DNA from: Arthrobacter sp. Soil764
GTDB lineage: Bacteria > Actinomycetota > Actinomycetes > Actinomycetales > Micrococcaceae
Length of the DNA: 64,000 bases
Assembly: GCF_001428075.1 (NCBI RefSeq)
Contig: NZ_LMSI01000022.1
Coordinates: 124,001-188,000, forward strand
Direction: 5' to 3'
The position numbers and the translations under genes were made by a program. Below the pieces are notes generated by a model. That model saw only the letters and a list, made by a program, of their open reading frames with translations. It did no database searches and was not told where the DNA came from. Of this stretch, positions 24,261 through 35,605 are shown one piece after another. The first letter of the stretch is position 1. The number at the start of each line of letters is the position of its first letter.

Positions 24261-26812
24261 GGACTGCGGAGGGCCTGAGCTCTGAACGGGCCGCGCAGCT
24301 CCTGAAGCAGGCAGGCCCCAACCAGCTTCCCCCGGAAAAAACCGTCCCGCAATGGCGGAAGCTCTGGGGGGAGATGACGCATTTCTTCGCCCTCATGCTG
24401 TGGTGCGCCGCCGCTCTGGCCTTCATCGCGGACATGCCTCAACTGGCGGTGGCGATCATCGTCGTCGTCATTGTCAACGGGGTGTTCGCACACATCCAGC
24501 AGGAACGCGCCCAGCATGCCGCCGCGAGGCTGCGCAGCCTGCTGCCCGCGGACGTGGTGGTGTGGCGGGACGGGAAGGTGCGCAAGGTCCATGCCAGCGA
24601 GCTGGTGGTCGGGGACGTGGTGCTGCTCGCATCCGGCGACCGCGTGCCTGCAGACATGGATCTGCTGTCGGCGTCCGCCTGCGACGTGGACGAATCCATG
24701 CTCACGGGCGAAAGCGAGCCCGTGCCCAAAGCCGCAGGCGACCCTGTATGGGGCGGAACCTTCCTGGTCAACGGCTACGGAGAGGCCGCCGTGTCCGCCA
24801 CCGGTGCCGGGACCAGGCTGGCCGGGATCGCCGCCCTGACCAGCGGAGCTGTTCCACCTCCCACGCCGCTGTCCTTGGAACTGCGGCGGATTGTCCGCGT
24901 CACCGCAGGCATGGCGCTGGGCATAGCAGCGGTCTTCTTTCTGGCATCGCTGCTGGTGGGCTTTCAGTGGCGTGATTCCTTCCTGTTCTCCATTGGCGTT
25001 GCCGTGGCGCTGGTTCCGGAAGGGCTCCTGCCCACGGTCACGCTGTCCCTGGCGATGGGCGCCCAACGCATGGCATCCCGCAATGGGCTGGTCCGCAACC
25101 TCGAGGCAGTGGAAACGCTGGGCTCAACCACCTTCATCTGCACCGACAAAACAGGGACCCTGACTCAGAACCGGATGAACGCCGTCGAGGTCTTCACCAC
25201 CGAAGGGACAGTCCAGGTATCAGGCCAGGGGTATGACCCGGACGCGCTCATCGAGGGCCCGGGCGTGGACAGGGCGGCCCAGGCGGCGCTCGCAGCCCGT
25301 ACCGCTTCACAGGGCAGGACCGAACTGCACAACGGTCAGTGGCATGCCCAGGGGGACCCGATGGAAGCAGCCATGGACGCCTTGGCCCGCCGGCTGACGG
25401 GCACCGGACCAGGGCCTTCCCCGTCGCGCCGCTTGCCGTTCGACCCCGTCCGGCGCCGGGAGTCCGCCCTCGTGGGTCCTGAACTGTTCTGCAAAGGTGC
25501 CCCCGAAACCGTCCTCCCGCTGTGTGAGTCCGTCCCGGGAGCGGTCAAGGAGCAGGTGGAGATCATGGCGACACGGGGCCTGCGTGTCATTGCCGTGGCA
25601 CGGCGGAGCCTCGAAGGAGCACCCGGTGGCTGGGACACCAGCCCGGCAGCCGAACTTGAAACGGGGATGGAGCTCCTGGGCCTGATCGGGTTGCAGGACC
25701 CGCCCCGGCCGGATGTGGGCGAGGTGATCCGCACCGCCCGGCAGGCCGGCCTGAAAGTCGCCATGATCACGGGGGACCACCCGGCTACCGCAGCGGCGAT
25801 TGCCCGCCAGATCGGCCTGGCAGGCACACCACAATATGTACTGGAAGGCGCTGACCTTCCGGAGGACGAGCAAATACTCGGTGCACTCCTGGACCGTGAT
25901 GGAGTGGTGGTCAGCCGGGTCTCGCCTGAGCAAAAGCTTCGCGTCGCCAAGGCCCTGCAGGCCCGCGGCCATGTGGTGGCCATGACCGGGGACGGCGTCA
26001 ACGACGGCCCTGCCCTTCGCGAGGCTGACATCGGCGTGGCCATGGGGTTGAGCGGGACCGACGTGGCGCGGGAAGCCGCGGACCTGGTCCTTCTCGATGA
26101 CCACTTCGGCACCATCGTGGCGGCCATTGAACAAGGCAGGGCCACCTACGCCAACATCCACCGGTTCCTCACGTACCACCTCACTGACAACGTGGCGGAA
26201 CTGACGCCGTTCGTGATCTGGGCGCTTTCGGGCGGCCACTTTCCGCTCGCCCTGGGCGTCCTGCAAATCCTCGCCCTGGACATCGGCACCGACCTGCTGC
26301 CGGCGCTGGCCCTCGGCGCCGAGCCGCCCGGCAGGCACGTCCTGGCCCGTCCGCCCGAACGCCGCCACCTCATGGACCGGCGGCTGGTCATCCGGGTCTT
26401 CTGCATCCTGGGTCCCGTGGAGGCGGCCATGGAGATGGCCGTGTTCTCGGCGGTCCTGGCCGATGGAGGCTGGACACGGGGAGAGGTTCCCGAAACAGGG
26501 CTCCTGATGGCTGCCTCCGGTGCCGCATTCACCGCCGTGGTCCTGGGACAGCTCGCCAACGCGTTCGCGTGCCGGAGCGCCACCCTGCCGCCCTGGTCGC
26601 TGGGCTGGGGCACGAACAAGCTGCTGGTGTGGGCTGTGCCGGCTGAACTGGCCGTCCTGGCGGTGTGCCTGTTCGTGCCCTACCTCGCCGCATTGCTGGG
26701 CCAGGCACCGCCGACCCCACTGGGCCTGTTCCTCGCGCTGCTGGCTGCTCCCGCCGTCCTGCTTGCGGACTGGATCCACAAATCGGTCCGCGGCCGGCTG
26801 CGGCGCGGCTAG
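24257..26812 (+). CDS. Cation P-type ATPase, P2-type
   Basis: 851 residues from the GTG at 24257, which overlaps the UspA stop. Contains an N-terminal cation-ATPase domain (ERAAQLLKQAGPNQLP), TGESEPVPK, the membrane motif PEGLLPTVTLSLA, DKTGTLTQN (Asp297), GDGVNDGPALREADIGVAMG and a six-helix C-terminal domain. PEGLL plus the following NLEAVETLGST block resembles P2-type Na/K- or Ca-pumps. The ion cannot be fixed from sequence. Probably maintains ion balance when respiration stops. Confidence 0.87.
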   Translation: MRTAEGLSSERAAQLLKQAGPNQLPPEKTVPQWRKLWGEMTHFFALMLWCAAALAFIADMPQLAVAIIVVVIVNGVFAHIQQERAQHAAARLRSLLPADVVVWRDGKVRKVHASELVVGDVVLLASGDRVPADMDLLSASACDVDESMLTGESEPVPKAAGDPVWGGTFLVNGYGEAAVSATGAGTRLAGIAALTSGAVPPPTPLSLELRRIVRVTAGMALGIAAVFFLASLLVGFQWRDSFLFSIGVAVALVPEGLLPTVTLSLAMGAQRMASRNGLVRNLEAVETLGSTTFICTDKTGTLTQNRMNAVEVFTTEGTVQVSGQGYDPDALIEGPGVDRAAQAALAARTASQGRTELHNGQWHAQGDPMEAAMDALARRLTGTGPGPSPSRRLPFDPVRRRESALVGPELFCKGAPETVLPLCESVPGAVKEQVEIMATRGLRVIAVARRSLEGAPGGWDTSPAAELETGMELLGLIGLQDPPRPDVGEVIRTARQAGLKVAMITGDHPATAAAIARQIGLAGTPQYVLEGADLPEDEQILGALLDRDGVVVSRVSPEQKLRVAKALQARGHVVAMTGDGVNDGPALREADIGVAMGLSGTDVAREAADLVLLDDHFGTIVAAIEQGRATYANIHRFLTYHLTDNVAELTPFVIWALSGGHFPLALGVLQILALDIGTDLLPALALGAEPPGRHVLARPPERRHLMDRRLVIRVFCILGPVEAAMEMAVFSAVLADGGWTRGEVPETGLLMAASGAAFTAVVLGQLANAFACRSATLPPWSLGWGTNKLLVWAVPAELAVLAVCLFVPYLAALLGQAPPTPLGLFLALLAAPAVLLADWIHKSVRGRLRRG

Positions 26813-26824
26813 GACCAAAGACTC
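26811..26824. promoter_or_regulatory. DosR-box-like motif upstream of PEP synthase
   Basis: AGGACCAAAGACTC, starting at the last base of the ATPase stop codon and 36 bases before the ppsA ATG. The left half-site is good, the right half weaker. Confidence 0.45.
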
Positions 26825-26859
26825 TGCCTGCCCCGGTGGGCGGAGGCCAGAATCGAGCC

Positions 26860-29277
26860 ATGAGTGCCGCCGCTGAAACCTCCCTTACCGACATCAACGT
26901 CAAGTGGATCCAGGACACGGGGATCGCGGACATCCCATCAGTGGGAGGAAAGAACGCTTCCCTGGGGGAGCTGAGCCGTGCACTGCAGTCGGCAGGGGTC
27001 AGGGTTCCCGAAGGATTTGCCACGACGGCCGCTGCCTACCGCGCATTTGTTGCCGCCAATGACCTTGAACCGCGGATCAGGAAGCACATCGCGGAACAGC
27101 GCGCCGGGACCCTGACGCTGCGCCAGGCGGGGGCAGCGATCCGTGAACTGTTCCTGCAGGCCGCGTTCCCGGAAAGCATCGCCGCTGACATCCAGGAACA
27201 CTACCGGGCACTGTGCCACCGTGCCGGACAGGCCGAGGTTGCCGTCGCGGTGCGCAGCAGCGCCACGGCCGAGGACCTGCCCGATGCCAGTTTCGCGGGG
27301 CAGCAGGAAACCTTCCTGAATGTGGCCGGCGCGCGCGCGGTCCTTGAGGCGTGCCGGCGCTGTTACGCCTCCCTGTTCACGGACCGCGCCATCAGCTACC
27401 GCGAAATGAAGGGCTACGACCACCTGGACGTTGCCCTGTCCGTCGGGGTGCAGCGGATGGTCCGCTCTGACCTGGGTGCATCAGGGGTGATGTTCTCGAT
27501 TGACACCGAGTCCGGCTTTCCGGACGTGGTGGTCATCAGCGCGGCGTGGGGGCTGGGTGAAACCGTGGTCCAGGGAACCATTAACCCGGACAAATACCAG
27601 GTGTTCAAGCCGCTCCTGGCAGACCAGCGCTTCAGCCCCGTCATTGAACGCCAGCTTGGGGCCAAGGAACGCAAGATGGTGTACAGCCACGGCGGGGATG
27701 CCAGGACCCGGACCGTTGAGACGACGGACCGTGAGCAGCGCTCGCTGGTGCTGGAGGACCCCGAGGTGGTCCTGCTGGCGCGCTGGGCCGTGGCCGTGGA
27801 GGAGCACTACGGGCGGCCAATGGATATGGAGTGGGCCAAGGACGGTGCCACGGGCGAACTCTTCATGGTGCAGGCAAGGCCGGAGACAGTGCAGGCCCGG
27901 CGGAGCGCCACCACCTTCCGCACCTACCACCTGGCGCAGCCCGGGCGGGTTCTGGTCACTGGTGCCGCCATCGGTGACTCCATAGCCCGGGGCCGGGCGT
28001 GCGTGGTCCGGGATGCCAAGGACATTGAATCCTTCGTTGACGGCTCCGTGCTGGTCACCCGTATGACGGACCCGGACTGGGTGCCCATCATGAAGCGGGC
28101 TGCAGGCATCATCACCGACCACGGCGGCCCTACCAGCCACGCGGCCATTGTCAGCCGGGAACTGGGCGTGCCCGCGGTCGTGGGCACGCGCAACGCCACC
28201 GAGGTCCTGCCCGACGGCGGCCAGGTCACCTTGTCCTGCGCGGAAGGCGAGGAGGGGCGCGTCTATGAAGGGCTGCTGGAGTTCACCGTGGAAGACGTGG
28301 ACATGCACGCCCTGCCGGCCACCCGCACCAATGTGATGATCAACATCGCCAGCCCCGCAGCGGCGTTCAAGTGGTGGCGCCTCCCCGCGGCCGGGGTTGG
28401 CCTGGCCCGTATGGAGTTCATCATCAACAATCTGATCCGCATCCACCCCATGGCCCTGGTCCATCCCGAAAGGGTGGCGGACCCGGAGGAGGCGGCACTC
28501 ATCCGGCAGCTCACCAGCGGCTACCAGGACCCGCAGGAGTACTTCGTCGACGTGCTGGCCACAGGGATCGCCAAGATCGCCGCCCCGTTCCATCCCAAAC
28601 CGGTGATTGTCCGGCTCAGCGACTTCAAGAGCAACGAGTACAGCCACCTGGTGGGCGGCAGCGCCTTCGAGCGACCTGAGGAAAACCCCATGCTCGGCTT
28701 CCGCGGCGCTTCACGGTATTACAGCAGCCACTACCGGGAAGGATTCGCACTGGAGTGCAAAGCCCTCAAACGCGTACGTGAGCAGGCCGGATTCGGGAAC
28801 GTGATTGTCATGGTCCCCTTCTGCCGCACCGTACGGGAAGCGGACCAGGTCATCGAGGCGATGGAAGAGCACGGACTGGTCCGGGGCCAGGAAGGACTGC
28901 AGCTCTACATGATGTGCGAGATCCCTTCCAACGTGGTCCTGGCCGGGGAGTTCGCCAAACGCTTTGACGGGTTCTCCATCGGTTCCAACGACCTCACCCA
29001 GCTGGTGCTGGGGGTGGACCGCGACTCGGAGGAACTTGCAGGCCTGTTCGACGAACGGGACCCCGCGGTGAAGTCCATGATCGCCGAGGCCATCACCAAG
29101 GCCCATGCTGCCGGCATCAAAATCGGAATCTGCGGACAAGGCCCCAGCAACCACCCCGACCTCGCAGAGTTCCTGGTGGGCCAGGGGATCGATTCGGTGT
29201 CCCTGAACCCCGACACCTACGTGCGGACGCTTCCGGTTATCGCGGCAGCGGAAGCAGCCCTGGCCAAGGGACAATAA
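26860..29277 (+). CDS. ppsA: Phosphoenolpyruvate synthase
   Basis: 805 residues from the ATG at 26860. Three expected parts: the N-terminal ATP-grasp domain (SVGGKNASLGELSR, VAVRSSATAEDLPDASFAGQQET), the swivelling phosphohistidine domain (GGPTSHAAIVSRE, His427) and the C-terminal PEP/pyruvate TIM barrel (GSNDLTQLVLGVDRDS, GICGQGPSNHPD). It makes PEP from pyruvate and ATP (EC 2.7.9.2). Length and the PpsA-type GTRNATEVLPDG region favour PEP synthase over PPDK. It stands alone between the ATPase and a convergent Hsp20 operon, with a hairpin after its stop. Confidence 0.88.
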   Translation: MSAAAETSLTDINVKWIQDTGIADIPSVGGKNASLGELSRALQSAGVRVPEGFATTAAAYRAFVAANDLEPRIRKHIAEQRAGTLTLRQAGAAIRELFLQAAFPESIAADIQEHYRALCHRAGQAEVAVAVRSSATAEDLPDASFAGQQETFLNVAGARAVLEACRRCYASLFTDRAISYREMKGYDHLDVALSVGVQRMVRSDLGASGVMFSIDTESGFPDVVVISAAWGLGETVVQGTINPDKYQVFKPLLADQRFSPVIERQLGAKERKMVYSHGGDARTRTVETTDREQRSLVLEDPEVVLLARWAVAVEEHYGRPMDMEWAKDGATGELFMVQARPETVQARRSATTFRTYHLAQPGRVLVTGAAIGDSIARGRACVVRDAKDIESFVDGSVLVTRMTDPDWVPIMKRAAGIITDHGGPTSHAAIVSRELGVPAVVGTRNATEVLPDGGQVTLSCAEGEEGRVYEGLLEFTVEDVDMHALPATRTNVMINIASPAAAFKWWRLPAAGVGLARMEFIINNLIRIHPMALVHPERVADPEEAALIRQLTSGYQDPQEYFVDVLATGIAKIAAPFHPKPVIVRLSDFKSNEYSHLVGGSAFERPEENPMLGFRGASRYYSSHYREGFALECKALKRVREQAGFGNVIVMVPFCRTVREADQVIEAMEEHGLVRGQEGLQLYMMCEIPSNVVLAGEFAKRFDGFSIGSNDLTQLVLGVDRDSEELAGLFDERDPAVKSMIAEAITKAHAAGIKIGICGQGPSNHPDLAEFLVGQGIDSVSLNPDTYVRTLPVIAAAEAALAKGQ

Positions 29278-29278
29278 A

Positions 29279-29305
29279 GCGCCTGGCTCTCACAGGGCCA
29301 GGCGC
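29279..29305. terminator. Hairpin between convergent ppsA and hsp20
   Basis: gcgcctggc (29279-29287) pairs with gccaggcgc (29297-29305): a perfect 9-bp stem directly after the ppsA TAA. There is no clear T-run, so it is a weak or bidirectional terminator candidate. Confidence 0.45.
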
Positions 29306-29327
29306 CGCCGTCGTACTTTAAATGTCT

Positions 29328-29750
29328 TCAGCCCCTGGTGACCGGGATCTTGGAGGGCCCGGTGCCCTGTCCCTGCTCCGGAATCGGGGCACGCACTTCA
29401 AGGACGCCGTCCTTGTATGAAGCCGTGACGTCGTCCTGCTGCACTCCGCTGGGGAGGGGAATCCGCCGGACGAAGGAACCGTAGCGGAACTCGGACCGGT
29501 AGCCGTCCTTGTCTTTGTGCTCCTTCTTCTCCTGCCGCTCGCCCTTGATGGTCAGGACGCCGTCCGTGACCGTCACGTCCACGTCCTTTTCCGGGTCGAC
29601 GCCGGGCAGCTCAGCCCGCACCACGAGGGTGTTGCCGTCCACCATCTCTTCAACCCGGATGGCGGAGGACCCCATGTCACCTTCGAAAAGCCGTTCGATG
29701 ACATCCATGGGGGAGCGGCGGTTATCAAACCATTTCATCAGGTCAGTCAT
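29328..29750 (-). CDS. Small heat-shock protein, Hsp20/alpha-crystallin
   Basis: 140 residues from the ATG at 29750, preceded by a perfect GGAGG. The alpha-crystallin domain spans about 35-130: VVRAELPGVDPEKDVDVTVTDGVLTIKGER, then YGSFVRRIPLPSGVQ and YKDGVLEVRAPI. It is an ATP-independent chaperone that holds unfolded proteins. HspX/Acr, the hallmark of the mycobacterial DosR regulon, is the same fold. It is the last gene of the PNPOx-UspA-ATPase-Hsp20 unit, 13 bases after the ATPase stop. Confidence 0.92.
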   Translation of the reverse strand: MTDLMKWFDNRRSPMDVIERLFEGDMGSSAIRVEEMVDGNTLVVRAELPGVDPEKDVDVTVTDGVLTIKGERQEKKEHKDKDGYRSEFRYGSFVRRIPLPSGVQQDDVTASYKDGVLEVRAPIPEQGQGTGPSKIPVTRG

Positions 29751-29763
29751 TGTTGCCTCCTGC

Positions 29764-32283
29764 TCAGGTGGAAGCCGGACCTTCGCGTCGCCCGGCAATT
29801 CCACCATCCCCTTCCCATGGATCCGGTTCCAGAGGCAAAGGTCCCAGCCCGGTTTCGCCGGCGGGCGCCGGTGGCCTGCGGGTCAGGCGGCCCACCAGTT
29901 CGATGGCCCCGCACCCGGCCATGGCAATTGCAACCGACACAGCAAGCAGGCCGGTGGGCGGCCACTCCACCCGGAAAAACTCCTGTGTCAAGGGAACGGT
30001 GAACAACAGGACCAGTCCCGCGTACATCCCGGCAAGGATCAACACCTTGACCCGGTTGAGGGGACGTGACGCCATCACCAGGATCCACGCTGCCACCAGG
30101 CCCAGGGTCATGGTGGCCGCAGACTGCGCGGACTGAAGGCTGTGCCCGCCCCACAGCTGCCCATAGGCGCTGACCGCCAGGACGCACACCGCCGTGCAGA
30201 TGCCGGCCGGGACCGCGAAGGCCAGGGAACGCCGCAGGAACCCGGGGGCATAACGCTGGCCGCCGGGCTGCAGGGCCAGGAAAAACGCCGGCAGGCCGAT
30301 GGTCAGTCCGTCCAGGGCGGAGAGCTGGCGCGGCAGGAACGGAAAGGCCAGCAACAGGATGCCGGTGACCACCGAGATGACCGTGGCATAGACAGTCTTG
30401 CTCAGGAAGACCAGGGAGACGCGTTCAATGTTGCTGATGGCCCGGCGTCCCTCGTCCACCACCGCCGGGAGCCGTTCGAAGCGCCCGTCAAGGAGGACCA
30501 GGCGCGCCACGGCCTTGGTGGCAGGTGATGCCGAGTCCATGGCGATGCCCAGGTCCGCCTCCTTGAGCGCCAGGACATCGTTCACTCCGTCCCCGGTCAT
30601 GGCCACGGTGTGCCCCCGCCGCTTCAGCGCCTGGATCAGGTCCCGCTTTTGGGAGGGCGTCACACTTCCAAAGAGGCTGTGGGCCTCCACCGTTTCTTCC
30701 AGCAGGACGGGATCATGGGGAAGCGTCCTGCTGTCATAGGCAATTCCGCCGCCAAAGCCCACCTCCCGGGCAAGGGCTGTTACGGTCCGGGGATCGTCGC
30801 CGGAAATGATCTTGACGGTGACCCCTTGCTGGCGGAAGTAGTCGAGCGTGGCGGCGGCGTCGCTGCGAATGCTCTCGCGGAAGGTCAGCAGCAGGACCGG
30901 CACCAGCCCGGGAGGCAGCCCTGCCTCCGCGGCGTCCGGCGGCATTGGTGCCGGCAGGTGCGCCAGGACCAGCGTCCGGAGGCCGCTGGAGGCGAGGGCT
31001 GCTGCCCTTTCGTGTGCCTCAGCACAGCCGGGGGAGCCGGCTACGGAATCGGGGGCTCCGAGGATCCACGAACCGGAAGCGGCGGACTGCGGCGCGAAGG
31101 TCACCGAACTCCACTTCCGCGCGGAGGAAAACGGGACTGACCCATCCTCCCCGGGAGGCTCCTGCACGGGGAAGGCCGCCCCGATCGCCGCGGCGGTACT
31201 GCTGGCATCCGCGTGGGCGCCAAACCATTCCAGCGCCTGCCGCCACCCGGCCGTGCGGGCGGTCCCGGCGTCGTGGATGGCATCGAACACGATGGCGCCG
31301 GAGGACAGGGTGCCGGTCTTGTCCAGGCAGAGGACGTCGACCCGTGCCAGTACTTCCACGGCGGCGAGCTCCTGGATCAGGACCTTCCGGCGGGCAAGGC
31401 GGAGGCCGCCCACGGCAAAAGCCACGCTGGTCATCAGCAGCAGGCCGAGCGGAATCATCGCCATGATGCCCGCCACGGATCCCACGACGGCTGGTATCCA
31501 CCGTCCCGATCCCATGGCTCCGGCCCACCCGCCCTGGTCCTGCATCTGCGCGTTCGTGAGCAGCAGGGCTGTGGGCAGCAGCAGCCAGGTGATCACGGTG
31601 AACACCCTTTCGAGCCCCCTGCGGATTTCCGATGTGACCAGGGAGAAGCGCCGCGCCTCGGCTGCCAGCCGGTATGCGAAGGTCTCCGGCCCTACCCGGA
31701 GCACTTTGGCCCGGCCGTTGCCTGCGAGGATCAGCGACCCAGACAGCAGCACCGCGCCGCCCTGTTTGGGGACAGGCTCGGATTCGCCCGTCAGCAGGGA
31801 CTCATCAACCTCAAGCCCGCCTCCGCCGAGCAGCACCAGGTCCGCCATGACCTGGTCTCCGGCATTGAGCACAACCAGGTCCTCGGGAACCAGGTCCTCC
31901 GAGGAGATGACCTCCCTGGCCCCGTTCCTGATCACGGTGTTCCTGGCTGCCTGCAAGATGGACAGCCGGTCAAGGGAACGCTTGGCCCGGTACTCCTGGA
32001 CGATCCCGATCAGTGAATTGCTGACAGCGGACAGGCCGAAAAGCGCGTCACGCCACTGGCCAAGGACCAGCAGCAGGATGAAGCAGCCTCCCACCACGCC
32101 GTTGAAGAGCGTGAACACGTTCGCCTGGACAATTTCGCCGACGCTCCTGCTGGTGGCCGTCGGGACGCTGTTGATGCGTCCCGCGGCCGTCCGCTCGCGC
32201 ACTTCGGCGGTGGAGAGCCCGTTCCGGGCATGGCTGATGTCCGTGCCCGGAACCGATGCTCCATTCTCCCCGGTTATTGACAT
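29764..32283 (-). CDS. P-type ATPase, CtpE-like
   Basis: 839 residues. Core motifs LLTGESEPVPK, DKTGTLSS (Asp321), GDGVNDVLALKEADLGIAMDSAS and the membrane segment IPLGLLLMTSVAFAVG, followed by QELAAVEVLARVDVLCLDKTG. This is characteristic of the mycobacterial CtpE group, for which Ca2+ transport is proposed. The M4 motif is IPLGL in place of the usual PEGL. Ten membrane helices with a four-helix C-terminal block. It lies 22 bases after a tandem UspA and 13 before Hsp20. Confidence 0.85.
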   Translation of the reverse strand: MSITGENGASVPGTDISHARNGLSTAEVRERTAAGRINSVPTATSRSVGEIVQANVFTLFNGVVGGCFILLLVLGQWRDALFGLSAVSNSLIGIVQEYRAKRSLDRLSILQAARNTVIRNGAREVISSEDLVPEDLVVLNAGDQVMADLVLLGGGGLEVDESLLTGESEPVPKQGGAVLLSGSLILAGNGRAKVLRVGPETFAYRLAAEARRFSLVTSEIRRGLERVFTVITWLLLPTALLLTNAQMQDQGGWAGAMGSGRWIPAVVGSVAGIMAMIPLGLLLMTSVAFAVGGLRLARRKVLIQELAAVEVLARVDVLCLDKTGTLSSGAIVFDAIHDAGTARTAGWRQALEWFGAHADASSTAAAIGAAFPVQEPPGEDGSVPFSSARKWSSVTFAPQSAASGSWILGAPDSVAGSPGCAEAHERAAALASSGLRTLVLAHLPAPMPPDAAEAGLPPGLVPVLLLTFRESIRSDAAATLDYFRQQGVTVKIISGDDPRTVTALAREVGFGGGIAYDSRTLPHDPVLLEETVEAHSLFGSVTPSQKRDLIQALKRRGHTVAMTGDGVNDVLALKEADLGIAMDSASPATKAVARLVLLDGRFERLPAVVDEGRRAISNIERVSLVFLSKTVYATVISVVTGILLLAFPFLPRQLSALDGLTIGLPAFFLALQPGGQRYAPGFLRRSLAFAVPAGICTAVCVLAVSAYGQLWGGHSLQSAQSAATMTLGLVAAWILVMASRPLNRVKVLILAGMYAGLVLLFTVPLTQEFFRVEWPPTGLLAVSVAIAMAGCGAIELVGRLTRRPPAPAGETGLGPLPLEPDPWEGDGGIAGRREGPAST

Positions 32284-32305
32284 CCCGCCAGGCAGCCTGC
32301 CCCGG

Positions 32306-33172
32306 TCAGTCCTGGTGCTGCTGCTTGTGCAGGCGGGTGACGACGGTGGGGCACGGCGGCTGGGTCAGGACCGCATGTGCCGTGGACCCCAGGACGAACC
32401 TTTCAAAGCCACCCTTTCCGCGGCTGCCCAGGACCAGCAGCCGCGAACCCGCGGCGGCGCGGATCAGGGCGTCCGCCGGCTCCAGGACGGTTTCCATCAC
32501 GGTGTTGACCGCAAGATCCGGGTAGTCCTGGCGGAGGCCTGCCTCGGTTTCGGACAGCACAATCTGCTCTTCCTCCATTACATGGGTGGCAAAGCTGCTC
32601 TGCGGGAGGCCGGCCGCGATCCACCGGCTGGGGCCGGTGAAGGCGTACAGGACGGCGAGTTCCTCACCGAGCGCGTCAGCTTCGGCGGCCGCAAAGGCCA
32701 CCGCCTGTGTCGATTCCCGTGATCCATCCACGCCCACCACGACGCCCCGGCCCGGCTCCTGGCCGTCCCCAATGACCGCCACCGGGCACTCTGCGGTGGC
32801 TGCTGCCTGGAGTGCCCGGTCCGTCAGCGCACCCCGCGCGTGGCCGCTGGTGCCAAGGACAAGCATGGAGGCGTTCCTGGAATAGTCACCCAGCGCCGCA
32901 CCAACGCCTCCTTCGAGCAGTTGGAGGGTAACCTGCAGGCCCGGTTCAGCCGCGGTGGCCTTTTCGCCGGCCTCCTTCAACAGGGCCAGTCCTGATTCAC
33001 GAAGGATCTCGAGGTAGGGCAGGACTTCGGCTGCCATCCAGCGGTCGTCAACGACGTTCACGACGGCGAGGGGACACTTGAGCCTGTTGGCCCGGGCGGC
33101 TGCCCACAACAGGGCGGCGTCGGACGCAGACGTATCAGTGATGCCGACGGCGATTGGCTTGGCAGGTGCCAT
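32306..33172 (-). CDS. Universal stress protein, two UspA domains
   Basis: 288 residues. Domain 1 begins IAVGITDTSASDAALLWAAARA and ends LVLGTSGHARGALTDRALQAAATAECPVAVIG. Domain 2 begins VVVGVDGSRESTQAVAFAAAEA and ends LVLGSRGKGGFERFVLGSTAHAVLTQPPCPTVV. Both retain the nucleotide-site glycines. It closely resembles the tandem UspA at 44.5 kb (same QAVAFAAAEAD and GSRG.G.F.R..LGSTAH blocks), so the two are probable paralogues. It sits 22 bases upstream of the CtpE-like pump. Confidence 0.9.
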   Translation of the reverse strand: MAPAKPIAVGITDTSASDAALLWAAARANRLKCPLAVVNVVDDRWMAAEVLPYLEILRESGLALLKEAGEKATAAEPGLQVTLQLLEGGVGAALGDYSRNASMLVLGTSGHARGALTDRALQAAATAECPVAVIGDGQEPGRGVVVGVDGSRESTQAVAFAAAEADALGEELAVLYAFTGPSRWIAAGLPQSSFATHVMEEEQIVLSETEAGLRQDYPDLAVNTVMETVLEPADALIRAAAGSRLLVLGSRGKGGFERFVLGSTAHAVLTQPPCPTVVTRLHKQQHQD

Positions 33173-33235
33173 GGGAATCCATCCTTTGGAGTGCTTGGAA
33201 AGGGTCGGGGTTGGTGCCGGTTTTGGGGCGTTGGC

Positions 33236-33694
33236 CTAACCGGCGGCGGGCTCCCTGGGCGGCCACCAATGGGTGGGGGCCGCAATCACGAACTTCCGGC
33301 CGCTGATTTCCTCCGGCGTAATCCGCAGCAGGACGTTCTTCTGGCCCGGCTGCCAGGGGGACAGGCCCGCCTCCATTGCGTCCCGTGTTTCCTCTTCATC
33401 GGACACCACCAGCGCATGCCCCTTGAGGATGACGCTCCAGGCGATAGTGCCGTACTGGTTCATCCCGTCGGCCTCAACCGTTACGGCTTTCCGGTCCGTC
33501 AGGGAGGCAAGCTTTGTGCCCTCGCCGGTACGGATGAGCAGGGTGCCGTTGCTGGGAACGAAATTCACGGGGTAGTTTTCCACGGCGTCCCCATCGGTGA
33601 AGGCGATCCTGCAGATGGACGTGGACCGGAGGTACTTCCAGCAATCGTGGACGCCGAGTTCCTTGATTTCCGGTTCTGCCGCTGCTGTGTTCAT
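33236..33694 (-). CDS. Pyridoxamine 5'-phosphate oxidase-like flavin protein
   Basis: 152 residues. CWKYLRSTSICRIAFTDGDAVENYPVNFVPSNGTLLIRTGEGTKL and SLTDRKAVTVEADG match the PNPOx-like split-barrel family that binds FMN, F420 or heme. The activity cannot be assigned; relatives include F420-dependent reductases. It is the first gene of the unit running through UspA and CtpE to Hsp20. Confidence 0.78.
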   Translation of the reverse strand: MNTAAAEPEIKELGVHDCWKYLRSTSICRIAFTDGDAVENYPVNFVPSNGTLLIRTGEGTKLASLTDRKAVTVEADGMNQYGTIAWSVILKGHALVVSDEEETRDAMEAGLSPWQPGQKNVLLRITPEEISGRKFVIAAPTHWWPPREPAAG

Positions 33695-33702
33695 GGCCGT
33701 AG

Positions 33703-35580
<1,878 letters not shown>

Positions 35581-35605
35581 TGCCTCTGCCAGGCGGAACC
35601 GGTTG

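Noticed and set aside
24258..26818. Long minus-strand frames opposite the P2-type ATPase
   Set aside because: Antisense to a gene with intact catalytic motifs; no plausible product.
33181..33235. Box before the tandem UspA at 32.3 kb
   Set aside because: No sequence in this 63-base gap matches both half-sites; the gene is more likely co-transcribed from further upstream.
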